A stretch of 64,000 nucleotides of DNA, taken from the NCBI RefSeq assembly GCF_050624435.1, contig NW_027459444.1:198501-262500 (forward strand). Reading direction: 5' to 3'. Within the stretch, counting starts at the first letter, position 1; each line of letters starts with the position of its first letter. This DNA comes from Tenrec ecaudatus (taxonomy: Eukaryota > Chordata > Mammalia > Afrosoricida > Tenrecidae). The notes beneath the pieces were generated by a model that saw only the letters and a list, made by a program, of their open reading frames with translations, searched no databases and was not told where the DNA came from. The translations under genes were made by a program, and so were the position numbers. This document shows, piece after piece, positions 12,060-24,377 of this stretch.

Positions 12060-13130
12060 CCCTAGGCTTAGTATAGGGCACCCCTAGGCTTAGGCTAAGG
12101 CTAGGGCCCCCATAGGCTCAGGCTAGGGCACCCCTATACTTAGACTAGGGCACCACTAGGCTTAGGCTTAGGCTAGGGATCCCCTAGCGTAAGGCTAGGG
12201 CACCCCTAGGCTTAGGCTAGGGCAACCCTAGGCTTAGGCTAAGGCTAGGGCTCCCATAGCCTAAGGCTAGGGCACCCCTAAACTTAGTTTAGGGCACCGC
12301 TAGACTTAGGCGAGGGCACCCCTAGGCTTGGCTAGGGCACCCCTAGGCTTAGGCTAAGTCTAGGGCTCCCCTAGCCTAAAGCCAGGGCACGCCTAGGCGT
12401 AGGCTAGGGCACCCCTACGCTTAGGCTAAGTCTAGGGCTACCGTAGCCTAAGGCTAGGGCACCCATAGGCTTAGGTTAGGGCATACCTAGGCTTAGGCTA
12501 GGGCACCCCTAGGTTTCGGCTATGGCTAGAGCTCCCCTAGTCTAATGCTAGGACACCCTTAGGCATAGGCTAGGGCACCCCTAGGGTTAGGCTAGGGCAC
12601 CCCTAGGCTTAGTATAGGGCACCCCTAGGCTTAGGCTAAGACTAGGGCACCCATAGGCTCAGGCTAGGGCACCCCTCCACTTAGACTAGGGCACCACTAG
12701 GCTTAGGCTAAGGCTAGGGATCCCCTAGCGTAAGGCTAGGGCACCCCTAGCCTTAGGCTAGGGCACCCCTAGTCTTAGGCTAAGGCTAGGGCTCCCCTAG
12801 CCTAAGGCTAGGGCACCCCTAAACTTAGTTTAGGGCACCGCTAGACTTAGACTAGGGCACCCCTAGGCTTGGCTAGGGCACCCCTAGGCTTAGGCTAAGT
12901 CTAGGTCTCCCCTAGCCTAAAGCCAGGGCACCCCTAGGCATAGGCTAGGGCACCCCTACGCTTAGGCTAAGTCTAGGGCTACCGTAGCCTATGGCTAGGG
13001 CACCCATAGGCTTAGGCTAGGGCATACCTAGGTTTAGGCTAGGGAACCCCTAGGTTTCGGCTATGGCTAGAGCTCCCCTAGTCTAAGGCTAGGGCACCCT
13101 TAGGCATAGGCTAGGGCACCCTTAGGGTTA
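12060..13130 (+). repeat. About 540-bp tandem duplication
   Basis: Landmarks GTATAGGGCACC (12071 and 12612) and AAGTCTAGGGCTACCG (12429 and 12969) are 540 to 541 bases apart. Each copy runs through CCATAGGCTCAGG, GGATCCCCTAGCG, CCTAAACTTAG, TAAAGCCAGGG and TTTCGGCTATGG in the same order. The same series also occurs at 6.6-7.1 kb and several times between 16 and 21 kb, so this is a long-lived higher-order unit of the left and middle parts. Confidence 0.85.
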
Positions 13131-14004
13131 GGCTAAGGCACCCCTAGGCTTAGGCTAGGGCACCCCTAGGCTTAGGCTAGGACACCACTAGGCATAGGAA
13201 GGGCTCCCCTAGGCTTAGACTAAGGCTAGGGCTCCCCTAGCCTAAGGCCAGGGCACCCCTAGGCTTAGGCTAGGGCACCCCTAGTCTTAGGCTAAGGCTA
13301 GGGCTTCCCTTGCCTATGGCTAGGGCACCCTTAGGCTTAGGCTAGGGCACCCCTAGGCTTAGGTTAGGGCACCCCTAGGCTTAGGTAGGGAACCCCTATG
13401 CTTAGGTTAGGGCACCCCTAGGCTTAAGCTACGACACCACTAGGCTTAGGAAGGGCACCCCTAGGCTTAGGCTAAGGCTATGGTTCCCCTAGCCCAAGGC
13501 TAGGGCACCCCTAGGCTTAGGCTAGGGTACCCCTAGGCTTGGGCTAGGGCACGCCTAGGCTTAGGCTAGGGCAGCCCTAGGCTTAGGCTAGGGCACCCCT
13601 AGGCTTAGGCTAGGGCACCCCTAGTCTTAGGCTAGGGCACCCCTAGGCTTAGGCTAAGGCTAGGGCTCCCCTAGCCTAAGGCTAGGGCACCCCTATGCTT
13701 AGTCTAGTGCATCCCTAGGCATAGGCTAGGGCAAGCCTATGCTTAAGCTAGGTCACCCCTAGGCTTAGGATAAGTCTAGGGCTCCCCTAACCTAAGGCTA
13801 GGGCACCCATAGGCTTAGGCTAGGGCACCCCTAGGCTTAGGCTAGAGCACCCCTAGGTTTAGGCTAAGGCTAGGTATTCCCTAGCCTAAAGCTATGGCAC
13901 ACCTAGGATTAGGCTAGGGCACCCCTAGGCTTAGGCTAGATCACCCCAAGGCTTAGGCTAAGGCTAGGGCTCCCCTAGCCTAAGGCTAGGGCACCCCTAG
14001 GGTT

Positions 14005-16235
14005 AGGCTAGGGCACCCCTAGCCTTAGGCTAGTGCACCCCTAGACTTAGGCTAAGGCTAGGGCTCCCATCCCAAGGCTAGGGCACCCCTAGGCTTAGGC
14101 TAGGACACCCCTAGGCTTAGGCTAGGGCACCCCTAGGCTTAGGCTAAGGATATGGCACCCATAGGCTCAGGGTAGGGCACCACTACACTTAGACTAGGGC
14201 ACCACTAGGCTTAGGCTAAGGCTAGGGATCCCCTAGCGTAAGGCTAGGGCACTCCTAGGCTTAGGCTAGGGCACGCCTAGGCTTAGGCTAAGTCTAGGGC
14301 TCCCCTAGCCTAAGGCTAGGGAACCCCTAAGCTTAGGCTAGGGCACCGCTAGACTTAGGCTAGGGCACCCCTAGGCTTAGGCTAGGGCACCCCTTGGCTT
14401 AGGCTAGGGCACCCCTAGGCTTAGGCTAAGGCTACGGCTCCCCTAGCCTGAGGCTAGGGCACCCCTAGGCATAGGCTAGGGCACCCCTAGGCTTAGGCTA
14501 GGGCACCCCTAGGCTTAGGCTAGGGCACCCCTAGGTTTAAGCTAGGGCACCCCTAGGCTTAAGCTAGGGTACACCTAGGCTTAGGCTAGGGCAGCCCTAG
14601 GCTTAGGCTAGGGCACCCCCAGGCTTAGGATAGGGCACCCATAGGCTTAGGCTAGGGAACCCCTAGGCTTAAGCTAAGGCTAGGGCTCCCCTAGCCTAAG
14701 GCTAGGGCAACACAAGCCTTAGGCTAGGGCACCCCTAGGCTTAAGCTAGGGCACCCGTCGGCTTAGGTTAAGGCTAGGGCACCCCTAGGCTTTGCCTAGG
14801 GCACCCCTAGGCTTAGGATAGGGAACCCCTAAGCTTAGGGTAGGGCACCCTAGGCTTAGGCTAGGGCACCCCTAGGTTTAGGCTAAGCCTAGGGCTCCCC
14901 TACCCTAAGGCTAAGGCACCCCTAGGCTTAGGCTAGGGTACCCCTAGGCTTAGGCAAGGGCACCCCTAGGCTTTGGCTAGGGCTCCCCTATCCTAAGGCT
15001 AGGACACCCCTAGGCTTAGGCTAGGGCACCCCTAGGCTTAGGCTAGTGCACCCCTAGGCTTAGGCTAAGGCTAGGGCTCCCAGCCTAAGGCTAGGGCACC
15101 CCTAGGCTTAGGCTAGGGCACCCCTAGCCTTAGGCTAGTGCACCCCTAGACTTAGGCTAAGGCTAGGGCTCCCATCCCAAGGCTAGGGCACCCCTAGGCT
15201 TAGGCTAGGACACCCCTAGGCTTAGGCTAGGGCACCCCTAGGCTTAGGCTAAGGATATGGCACCCATAGGCTCAGGGTAGGGCACCACTACACTTAGACT
15301 AGGGCACCACTAGGCTTAGGCTAAGGCTAGGGATCCCCTAGCGTAAGGCTAGGGCACTCCTAGGCTTTGGCTAGGGCACGCCTAGGCTTAGGCTAAGTCT
15401 AGGGCTCCCCTAGCCTAAGGCTAGGGAACCCCTAAGCTTAGGCTAGGGCACCGCTAGACTTAGGCTAGGGCACCCCTAGGCTTAGGCTAGGGCACCCCTT
15501 GGCTTAGGCTAGGGCACCCCTAGGCTTAGGCTAAGGCTACGGCTCCCCTAGCCTGAGGCTAGGGCACCCCTAGGCATAGGCTAGGGCACCCCTAGGCTTA
15601 GGCTAGGGCACCCCTAGGCTTAGGCTAGGGCACCCCTAGGTTTAAGCTAGGGCACCCCTAGGCTTAAGCTAGGGTACACCTAGGCTTAGGCTAGGGCAGC
15701 CCTAGGCTTAGGCTAGGGCACCCCCAGGCTTAGGATAGGGCACCCATAGGCTTAGGCTAGGGAACCCCTAGGCTTAAGCTAAGGCTAGGGCTCCCCTAGC
15801 CTAAGGCTAGGGCAACACAAGCCTTAGGCTAGGGCACCCCTAGGCTTAAGCTAGGGCACCCGTCGGCTTAGGTTAAGGCTAGGGCACCCCTAGGCTTTGC
15901 CTAGGGCACCCCTAGGCTTAGGATAGGGAACCCCTAGGCTTAGGGTAGGGCACCCTAGGCTTAGGCTAGGGCACCCCTAGGTTTAGGCTAAGCCTAGGGC
16001 TCCCCTACCCTAAGGCTAAGGCACCCCTAGGCTTAGGCTAGGGTACCCCTAGGCTTAGGCAAGGGCACCCCTAGGCTTTGGCTAGGGCTCCCCTATCCTA
16101 AGGCTAGGACACCCCTAGGCTTAGGCTAGGGCACCCCTAGGCTTAGGCTAGTGCACCCCTAGGCTTAGGCTAAGGCTAGGGCTCCCAGCCTAAGGCTAGG
16201 GCACCCCTAGGCTTAGGCTAGGGCACCCCTAGGCT
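14005..16235 (+). repeat. 1,105-bp tandem duplication nested in the 8,142-bp unit
   Basis: AGCCTTAGGCTAGTGCACC at 14021 and 15126, and CACAAGCC at 14711 and 15816, are both 1,105 apart. Two point differences were noticed: CTAGGCTTTGG near 15364 against CTAGGCTTAGG in the first copy, and CCTAAGCTTAGGG near 14850 against CCTAGGCTTAGGG in the second. The two copies are therefore slightly older than the 8,142-base duplication that contains them. Confidence 0.9.
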
Positions 16236-16549
16236 TGGGCTAGGGCACCCCTAGGCTTAGCCTAGGGCACCCCTAGGCTTAGGCTAAGGCTAGGGCACCC
16301 ATAGGCTCAGGCTAGGGCACCCCTACACTTAAACTAGGGCACCACTAGGCTTAGGCTAGGGCACCCCTACGCTTAGGCTAAGTCTAGGGCTCCCCTAGCC
16401 TAAGGTTAGGGCACCCCTAAACTTAGGTTAGGGCACCGCTAGGCTTAGGCTAGGGCACCCCTAGGCTTGGCTAGGGCACCCCTAGGCTTAGGCTAAGGCT
16501 AGGGCTCCCCTAGCCTAAGGCCAGGGCACCCCTAGGCTTTGGCTAGGGC

Positions 16550-18790
16550 TCCCCTAGCCTAAGTCTAGGATACGCCTAGGCTTAGGCTAGGGCACCCTAG
16601 GCTTAGGCTAGTGCACCCTAGGCTTAGGCTAGTGCACCCCTAGGCTTAGGCTAGGGCACGCCTAGGCTTAGGCTAGGGCACCCCTAGGCTTAGTATAGGG
16701 CACCCCTAGGCTTAGGCTAGGGCACCCCTACACTTAGACTAGGGCACCACTAGGCTTAGGCTGAGGCTAGGGATCCCCTAGCGTAAGGCTAGTGCACCCC
16801 TAGGCTTAGGCTAGGGCACCCCTAGGCTTAGGCTAAGGCTATGGCTCCCATAGCCTAAGGCTAGGGCACCCCTAAACTTAGTTTAGGGCACCGCTAGACT
16901 TAGGCTAGGGCACCCCTAGGCTTGGCTAGGGCACCCCTAGGCTTAGGTTAAGTCTAGGGCTCCCCTAGCCTAAAGCCAGGGCACCCCTAGGCGTAGGCTA
17001 GGGCACCCCTACGCTTAGGCTAAGTCTAGGGCTACCGTAGCCTAAGGCTAGGGCACCAATAGGCTTAGGCTAGGGCATACCTAGGCTTAGGCTAGGGCAC
17101 CCCTAGGTTTCGGCTATGGCTAGAGCTCCCCTAGTCTAAGGCTATGGCACCCTTAGGCATAGGCTAGGGCACCCCTAGGGTTTGGCTAAGGCACCCCTAG
17201 GCTTAGGCTAGGGCACCCCTAGGCTTAGGCTAGGACACCACTAGGTATAGGAAGGGCTCCCCTAGGCTTAGACTAAGGCTAGGGCTCCCCTAGCCTAAGG
17301 CCAGGGCACCCCTAGGCTTAGGTTAGGGCACCCCTAAGCTTAGGCCTGGGCAACCCTAGTCTTAGGTTAGGGCACCGCTAGGCTTAGGCTAGGGCACCCC
17401 TAGGCTTAGGCTAAGGCTAGGGCTTCCCTTGCCTAAGGCTAGGGCACCCCTAGGCTTTGCCTAGGGCACCGCTAGGCTTAGGATAGGGAACCCCTAGGCT
17501 TAGGCTAGGGCACCCCTAGGCTTTGGCTAGGGCTCCCCTATCCTAAGGCTAGGACACCCCTAGGCTTAGGCTAGGGCACCCCTAGGCTTAGGCTAGTGCA
17601 CCCCTAGGCTTAGGCTAAGGCTAGGGCTCCCAGCCTAAGGCTAGGGCACCCCTATGCTTAGGCTAGGGCACCCCTTGTCTTAGGCTAGGGCACCCCTAGG
17701 CTTAGCCTAGGGCACCCCTAGGCTTAGGCTAAGGCTAGGGCACCCATAGGCTCAGGCTAGGGCACCCCTACACTTAGACTAGGGCTAAGGCTTAGGCTTA
17801 GGCTAAGGCTAAGGATCACCTAGCGTAAGGCTAGGGCACCCCTAGGCTTAGGCTAGGGCACCCCTAGGCTTAGGCTAAGGCTAGGGCTCCCCTAGCCTAA
17901 GGTTAAGGCACCCCTAAACTTAGGTTAGGGCACCGCTAGGCTTAGGCTAGGGCACCCCTAGGCTTGGCTAGGGCACCCCTAGGCTTAGGCTAAGGCTAGG
18001 GCTCCCCTAGCCTAAGGCCAGGGCACCCCTAGGCTTTGGCTAGGGCTCCCCTAGCCTAAGTCTAGGACACCCCTAGGCTTAGGCTAGGGCACCCCTAGGC
18101 TTAGGCAAGTGCACCCCTAGGCTTAGGCTAAGCCTAGGGCTCCCAGCCTAAGGCTAGGGCACCCCTAGGCTTAGGCTAGGGCATGCCTAGGCTTAGGCTA
18201 GGGCACCCTTAGGCTTAGTATAGGGCACCCCTAGGCTTAGGCTAAGGCTAGGGCACCCATAGTCTCAGGCTAGGGCACCCCTACACTTAGACTAGGGCAC
18301 CACTAGGCTTAGGCTAAGGCTAGGGATCCCCTAGCGTAAGGCTAGGGCACCCCTAGGCTTAGGGTAGGGCACCCCTAGGCTTAGGCTAAGGCTAGGGCTC
18401 CCCTAGCCTAAGGCTAGGGCACCCCTAAACTTAGTTTAGGGCACCGCTAGACTTAGGCTAGGGCACCCCTAGGCTTGGCTAGGGCACCCCTAGGCTTAGG
18501 CTAAGTCTAGCGCTCCCCTAGCCTAAAGCCAGGGCACCCCTAGGCGTAGGCTAGGGCACCCCTACGCTTAGGCTAAGTCTAGGGCTACCGTAGCCTAAGG
18601 CTAGGGCACCCATAGGCTTAGGCTAGGGCATACCTAGGCTTTGGCTAGGGCACCCCTAGGTTTCGGCTATGGCTAGAGCTCCCCTAGTCTAAGGCTAGGG
18701 CACCCTTAGGCATAGGCTAGGGCACCCCTAGGGTTAGGCTAAGGCACCCCTAGGCTTAGGCTAGGGCACCCCTAGGCTTAGGCTAGGACA
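16550..18790 (+). repeat. About 1.53-kb repeated segment inside the 8,142-bp unit
   Basis: The series GTATAGGG, CCTACACTTAG, GGATCCCCTAGCG, TAAAGCCAGGG, GCTACCGTAG, TTTCGGCTATGG occurs at about 16.69-17.2 kb and again at about 18.22-18.75 kb. The offset is 1,525 at the start and 1,553 further on; the 28-base gain is one 28-mer variant unit. The counterpart in copy 2 lies 8,142 bases downstream. Confidence 0.8.
17786..17815 (+). repeat. Hexamer patch: five TTAGGC-like units
   Basis: The 22-base rhythm breaks here into five hexamers: TAAGGC, TTAGGC, TTAGGC, TAAGGC, TAAGGA. The patch sits where a core is missing, between an ACTAGGG half-monomer and GATCACCTAGCG. TTAGGC is the nematode telomere hexamer, but it is also simply the first part of each monomer, so local slippage inside the monomer explains the patch. 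Confidence 0.85.
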
Positions 18791-20855
18791 CCACTAGGCA
18801 TAGGCTAGGGCACCCCTAGGCTTAGGCTAAGGCTAGGGCTTCCCTTGCCTAAGGCTAAGGCACCCCTAGGCTTAGGTTAGGGCACCCCTAGGCTTAGGCC
18901 TGGGCAACCCTAGGCTTAGGTTAGGGCACCGCTAGGCTTAGGCTAGGGCACCCCTAGGCTTAGGCTAAGGCTAGGGCTTCCCTTGCCTAAGGCTAAGGCA
19001 CCCTTAAGCTTAGGCTAGGGCACCCCTAGGCTTAGGTTAGGGCACCCCTAGGCTTAGGTAGGGAACCCTTATGCTTAGGCTAGGGCACCCCTAGGCTTAG
19101 GCTACGACACCACTAGGCTTAGGAAGGGCACCCCTAGGCTTAGGCTAAGGCTACGGTTCCCCTAGCCTAAGGCTAGGGCACCCCTAGGCGTAGGCTAGGG
19201 CACCCCTAGGCTTAGGCTAGTGCACCTCTAGGCTTAGGCTAGGGCACCACTAGGCTTAGGCTAGGGTACCCCTAGGCTTGGGCTAGGGCACACCTAGGCT
19301 TAGGCTAGGGCAGCCCTAGGCTTAGGCTAGGGCACCCCTAGGCTTAGGCTAGGGCACCCATACGCTTAGGCTAGGGAACCCCTAGGCTTCTGCTAAGGCT
19401 AGGGCTCCCCTATCCTAAGGCTAGGGCAACATAAACCTTAGGCTAGGGCACCCCTAGGCTTAAGCTAGGGCACCCGTAGCCTTAGGTTAATGCTAGGGCT
19501 CCCCTAAGCTTAGGATAGGGAACCCCAAGGCTTAGGCTAGGGCACCCTAGGCTTAGGCTAGGGCACCCCTAGGCTTAGGCTAGGGCACCCCTTGGCTTAG
19601 GCTAGGGCACCCCAAGGCTTAGGCTAAGGCTAGGGCTCACCTAGCTTAAGGCTAGGGCACCCCTAGGCTTAGGCTAGGGCAGCCCTAGGCTTAGGCTACG
19701 GCACCCCTAGGCTTAGGCTAGGGCACCCCTAGGCTTAGGCTAGGGCACCCCTAGGCTTAGGCTAAGGCTAGGGCTCCACTAGCCTAAGGCTAGGGCACCC
19801 TATGCTTAGTCTAGGGCACCCCTAGGTTTAGGCTAGGGCACCTCTAGGCTTAGGCTAGGGCACCCCTAGGTTTAGGCTAAGGCTAGGTATTCCCTAGCCT
19901 AAGGCTAGTGCACCCCTATACTTAGGCTAAGGCTAGGGCTCGCAGCCCAAGGCTAGGGCACCCCTAGGCTTAGGCTAGGGCACCCCTAGGCTTAGGCTAG
20001 GGCACCCCTAGGCTTAGGCTAAGGATAGGGCACCCATAGGCTCAGGCTAGGGCACCCCTACACTTAGACTAGGGCACCACTAGGCTTAGCCTAAGGCTAG
20101 GGATCCCCTAGCGTAAGGCTAGGGCACCCCTAGGCTTAGGCTAGGGCACCCCTAGGCTTAGGCTAAGTCTAGGGCTCCCCTAGCCTATGGCTAGGGAACC
20201 CCTAAGCTTAGGCTAGGGCACCGCTATACTTAGGCTAGGGCACCCCTTGGCTTAGGCTAGGGCACCCCTTGGCTTTGGCTAGGGCACCCCTAGGCTTAGG
20301 CTAAGGCTACGGCTCCCCTAGCCAGAGGCTAGGGCACCCCTAGGCTTTGCCTAGGGCACCCCTAGGCTTAGGATAGGGAACCCCTAGGCTTAGGGTAGGG
20401 CACCCTAGGCTTAGGCTAGGGCACCCCTAGGTATAGGCTAAGGCTAGGGCTCCCCTACCCTAAGGCTAAGGCACCCCTAGGCTTAGGCTAGGGCACCCCT
20501 AGGCTTTGGCTAGGGCTCCCCTAGCCTAAGGCTAGGACACCCCTAGGCTTAGGCTAGGGCACCCCTAGGCTTAGGCTAGTGCACCCCTAGGCTTAGGCTA
20601 AGGCTATGGCTCCCAGCCTAAGGCTAGGGCACCCCTAGGCTTAGGCTAGGGCACCCCTAGGCTTAGGCTAGGGCACCCCTAGGCTTAGCCTAGGGCACCC
20701 CTAGGCTTAGGCTAAGGCTAGGGCACCCATAGGCTCAGGCTAGGGCACCCCTACACTTAGACTAGGGCACCACTAGGCTTAGGCTAAGGCTAGGGATCCC
20801 CTAGCGTAAGGCTAGGGCACCCCTAGGCTTAGGCTAGGGCACCCCTAGGCTTAGG

Positions 20856-20882
20856 CTAAGGCTAGGGCTCCCCTAGCCTTAG
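20856..20882. repeat. Perfect 12-base-arm hairpin in the dyad module
   Basis: Here the unit after the 28-mer starts CCTTAGG, so the arm CTAAGGCTAGGG (20856-20867) is matched exactly by CCCTAGCCTTAG (20871-20882) across a CTC loop. This is the strongest inverted repeat I found in the array. The same hairpin recurs 8,142 bases downstream at 28998-29024 as part of the large tandem duplication. Extrusion as a cruciform in the cell is an inference. Confidence 0.85.
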
Positions 20883-22092
20883 GCTAGGGAACCCCTAAGC
20901 TTAGGCTAGGGCACCGCTAGGCATAGGCTAGGGCACCCCTAGGATTGGCTAGGGCACCCCTAGGCTTAGGCCAAGGCTAGGGCTCCCCTAGCCTAAAGCC
21001 AGGGCACCCCTAGGCGTAGGGTAGGGCAACCCTAGGCTTAGCCTAGGGCACCCAAAGGCTTAGGCTACGGAACCCCTACGCTTAGGCTATGGCACCCCTA
21101 CGCTTAGGCTAAGGCTAGGGCTACCGTAGCCTAAAGCTAGGGCACCCATAGGCTTAGGCTAGGGCATACCCAGTCTTAGGCTAGGGCACCCCTAGGTTTC
21201 GGCTACGGCTAGGGCTCCCCTAGTCTAAGGCTAGGTCACCTTTAGGCATAGGCTAGGGCACCCCTAGGGTTAGGCTAAGGCACCCCTAGGCTTAGGCTAG
21301 GGCACCCCTAGGCTTAGGCTAGGACACCACTAGGCATAGGAAGGGCTCCCCTAGGCTTAGACTAAGGCTAGGGCTCCCCTAGCCTAAGGCCAGGGCACCC
21401 CTAGGCTTAGGCTAGGGCACCCCTAGTCTTAGGCTAAGGCTAGGGCTTCCCTTGCCTATGGCTAGGGCACCCTTAGGCTTAGGCTAGGGCACCCCTAGGC
21501 TTAGGTTAGGGCACCCCTAGGCTTAGGTAGGGAACCCCTATGCTTAGGTTAGGGCACCCCTAGGCTTAAGCTACGACACCACTAGGCTTAGGAAGGGCAC
21601 CCCTAGGCTTAGGCTAAGGCTATGGTTCCCCTAGCCCAAGGCTAGGGCACCCCTAGGCTTAGGCTAGGGTACCCCTAGGCTTGGGCTAGGGCACGCCTAG
21701 GCTTAGGCTAGGGCAGCCCTAGGCTTAGGCTAGGGCACCCCTAGGCTTAGGCTAGGGCACCCCTAGTCTTAGGCTAGGGCACCCCTAGGCTTAGGCTAAG
21801 GCTAGGGCTCCCCTAGCCTAAGGCTAGGGCACCCCTATGCTTAGTCTAGTGCATCCCTAGGCATAGGCTAGGGCAAGCCTATGCTTAAGCTAGGTCACCC
21901 CTAGGCTTAGGATAAGTCTAGGGCTCCCCTAACCTAAGGCTAGGGCACCCATAGGCTTAGGCTAGGGCACCCCTAGGCTTAGGCTAGAGCACCCCTAGGT
22001 TTAGGCTAAGGCTAGGTATTCCCTAGCCTAAAGCTATGGCACACCTAGGATTAGGCTAGGGCACCCCTAGGCTTAGGCTAGATCACCCCAAG

Positions 22093-22142
22093 GCTTAGGC
22101 TAAGGCTAGGGCTCCCCTAGCCTAAGGCTAGGGCACCCCTAG
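22093..22142 (+). repeat. 50-bp dyad module: 28-mer variant plus CCTAAGG 22-mer (example)
   Basis: The 28-mer (22093-22120) differs from the standard monomer by a duplicated AGGCTA and by CTC in place of CAC in the core. The next unit (22121-22142) starts CCTAAGG instead of GCTTAGG. Together they give a perfect 8-base inverted repeat, GGCTAGGG (22104-22111), loop CTC, CCCTAGCC (22115-22122), extendable to 11 of 12 paired bases per arm. The two variant units travel together across the window, so they are amplified as one module. Neighbouring modules near here lie about 70 to 250 bases apart, so the spacing is irregular. Confidence 0.9.
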
Positions 22143-22146
22143 GGTT

Positions 22147-24377
22147 AGGCTAGGGCACCCCTAGCCTTAGGCTAGTGCACCCCTAGACTTAGGCTAAGGC
22201 TAGGGCTCCCATCCCAAGGCTAGGGCACCCCTAGGCTTAGGCTAGGACACCCCTAGGCTTAGGCTAGGGCACCCCTAGGCTTAGGCTAAGGATATGGCAC
22301 CCATAGGCTCAGGGTAGGGCACCACTACACTTAGACTAGGGCACCACTAGGCTTAGGCTAAGGCTAGGGATCCCCTAGCGTAAGGCTAGGGCACTCCTAG
22401 GCTTAGGCTAGGGCACGCCTAGGCTTAGGCTAAGTCTAGGGCTCCCCTAGCCTAAGGCTAGGGAACCCCTAAGCTTAGGCTAGGGCACCGCTAGACTTAG
22501 GCTAGGGCACCCCTAGGCTTAGGCTAGGGCACCCCTTGGCTTAGGCTAGGGCACCCCTAGGCTTAGGCTAAGGCTACGGCTCCCCTAGCCTGAGGCTAGG
22601 GCACCCCTAGGCATAGGCTAGGGCACCCCTAGGCTTAGGCTAGGGCACCCCTAGGCTTAGGCTAGGGCACCCCTAGGTTTAAGCTAGGGCACCCCTAGGC
22701 TTAAGCTAGGGTACACCTAGGCTTAGGCTAGGGCAGCCCTAGGCTTAGGCTAGGGCACCCCCAGGCTTAGGATAGGGCACCCATAGGCTTAGGCTAGGGA
22801 ACCCCTAGGCTTAAGCTAAGGCTAGGGCTCCCCTAGCCTAAGGCTAGGGCAACACAAGCCTTAGGCTAGGGCACCCCTAGGCTTAAGCTAGGGCACCCGT
22901 CGGCTTAGGTTAAGGCTAGGGCACCCCTAGGCTTTGCCTAGGGCACCCCTAGGCTTAGGATAGGGAACCCCTAAGCTTAGGGTAGGGCACCCTAGGCTTA
23001 GGCTAGGGCACCCCTAGGTTTAGGCTAAGCCTAGGGCTCCCCTACCCTAAGGCTAAGGCACCCCTAGGCTTAGGCTAGGGTACCCCTAGGCTTAGGCAAG
23101 GGCACCCCTAGGCTTTGGCTAGGGCTCCCCTATCCTAAGGCTAGGACACCCCTAGGCTTAGGCTAGGGCACCCCTAGGCTTAGGCTAGTGCACCCCTAGG
23201 CTTAGGCTAAGGCTAGGGCTCCCAGCCTAAGGCTAGGGCACCCCTAGGCTTAGGCTAGGGCACCCCTAGCCTTAGGCTAGTGCACCCCTAGACTTAGGCT
23301 AAGGCTAGGGCTCCCATCCCAAGGCTAGGGCACCCCTAGGCTTAGGCTAGGACACCCCTAGGCTTAGGCTAGGGCACCCCTAGGCTTAGGCTAAGGATAT
23401 GGCACCCATAGGCTCAGGGTAGGGCACCACTACACTTAGACTAGGGCACCACTAGGCTTAGGCTAAGGCTAGGGATCCCCTAGCGTAAGGCTAGGGCACT
23501 CCTAGGCTTTGGCTAGGGCACGCCTAGGCTTAGGCTAAGTCTAGGGCTCCCCTAGCCTAAGGCTAGGGAACCCCTAAGCTTAGGCTAGGGCACCGCTAGA
23601 CTTAGGCTAGGGCACCCCTAGGCTTAGGCTAGGGCACCCCTTGGCTTAGGCTAGGGCACCCCTAGGCTTAGGCTAAGGCTACGGCTCCCCTAGCCTGAGG
23701 CTAGGGCACCCCTAGGCATAGGCTAGGGCACCCCTAGGCTTAGGCTAGGGCACCCCTAGGCTTAGGCTAGGGCACCCCTAGGTTTAAGCTAGGGCACCCC
23801 TAGGCTTAAGCTAGGGTACACCTAGGCTTAGGCTAGGGCAGCCCTAGGCTTAGGCTAGGGCACCCCCAGGCTTAGGATAGGGCACCCATAGGCTTAGGCT
23901 AGGGAACCCCTAGGCTTAAGCTAAGGCTAGGGCTCCCCTAGCCTAAGGCTAGGGCAACACAAGCCTTAGGCTAGGGCACCCCTAGGCTTAAGCTAGGGCA
24001 CCCGTCGGCTTAGGTTAAGGCTAGGGCACCCCTAGGCTTTGCCTAGGGCACCCCTAGGCTTAGGATAGGGAACCCCTAGGCTTAGGGTAGGGCACCCTAG
24101 GCTTAGGCTAGGGCACCCCTAGGTTTAGGCTAAGCCTAGGGCTCCCCTACCCTAAGGCTAAGGCACCCCTAGGCTTAGGCTAGGGTACCCCTAGGCTTAG
24201 GCAAGGGCACCCCTAGGCTTTGGCTAGGGCTCCCCTATCCTAAGGCTAGGACACCCCTAGGCTTAGGCTAGGGCACCCCTAGGCTTAGGCTAGTGCACCC
24301 CTAGGCTTAGGCTAAGGCTAGGGCTCCCAGCCTAAGGCTAGGGCACCCCTAGGCTTAGGCTAGGGCACCCCTAGGCT
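22147..24377 (+). repeat. 1,105-bp tandem duplication, second occurrence
   Basis: This is the same 1,105-base tandem pair carried into the second 8,142-base unit, with CACAAGCC at 22853 and 23958. The point differences between its two halves are the same as in the upstream pair, so it was duplicated as part of the larger unit. Confidence 0.9.

Larger units (their letters stand above)
13123..21264 (+). repeat. 8,142-bp higher-order unit, copy 1
   Basis: Copy 1 of a tandem duplication of period 8,142. Landmarks: GACACCACTAGGCATAGGAA (13181 and 21323) and CACAAGCC (14711 and 22853; 15816 and 23958), all exactly 8,142 apart. Sections compared around 13.2-13.5, 16.6, 17.8, 19.4, 20.4 and 20.9-21.1 kb showed no difference from copy 2. 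To the left of about 13123 the match degrades (three differences within about 45 bases), which places the boundary; it can slide by up to about 170 bases because the unit ends are themselves homologous. Confidence 0.92.
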
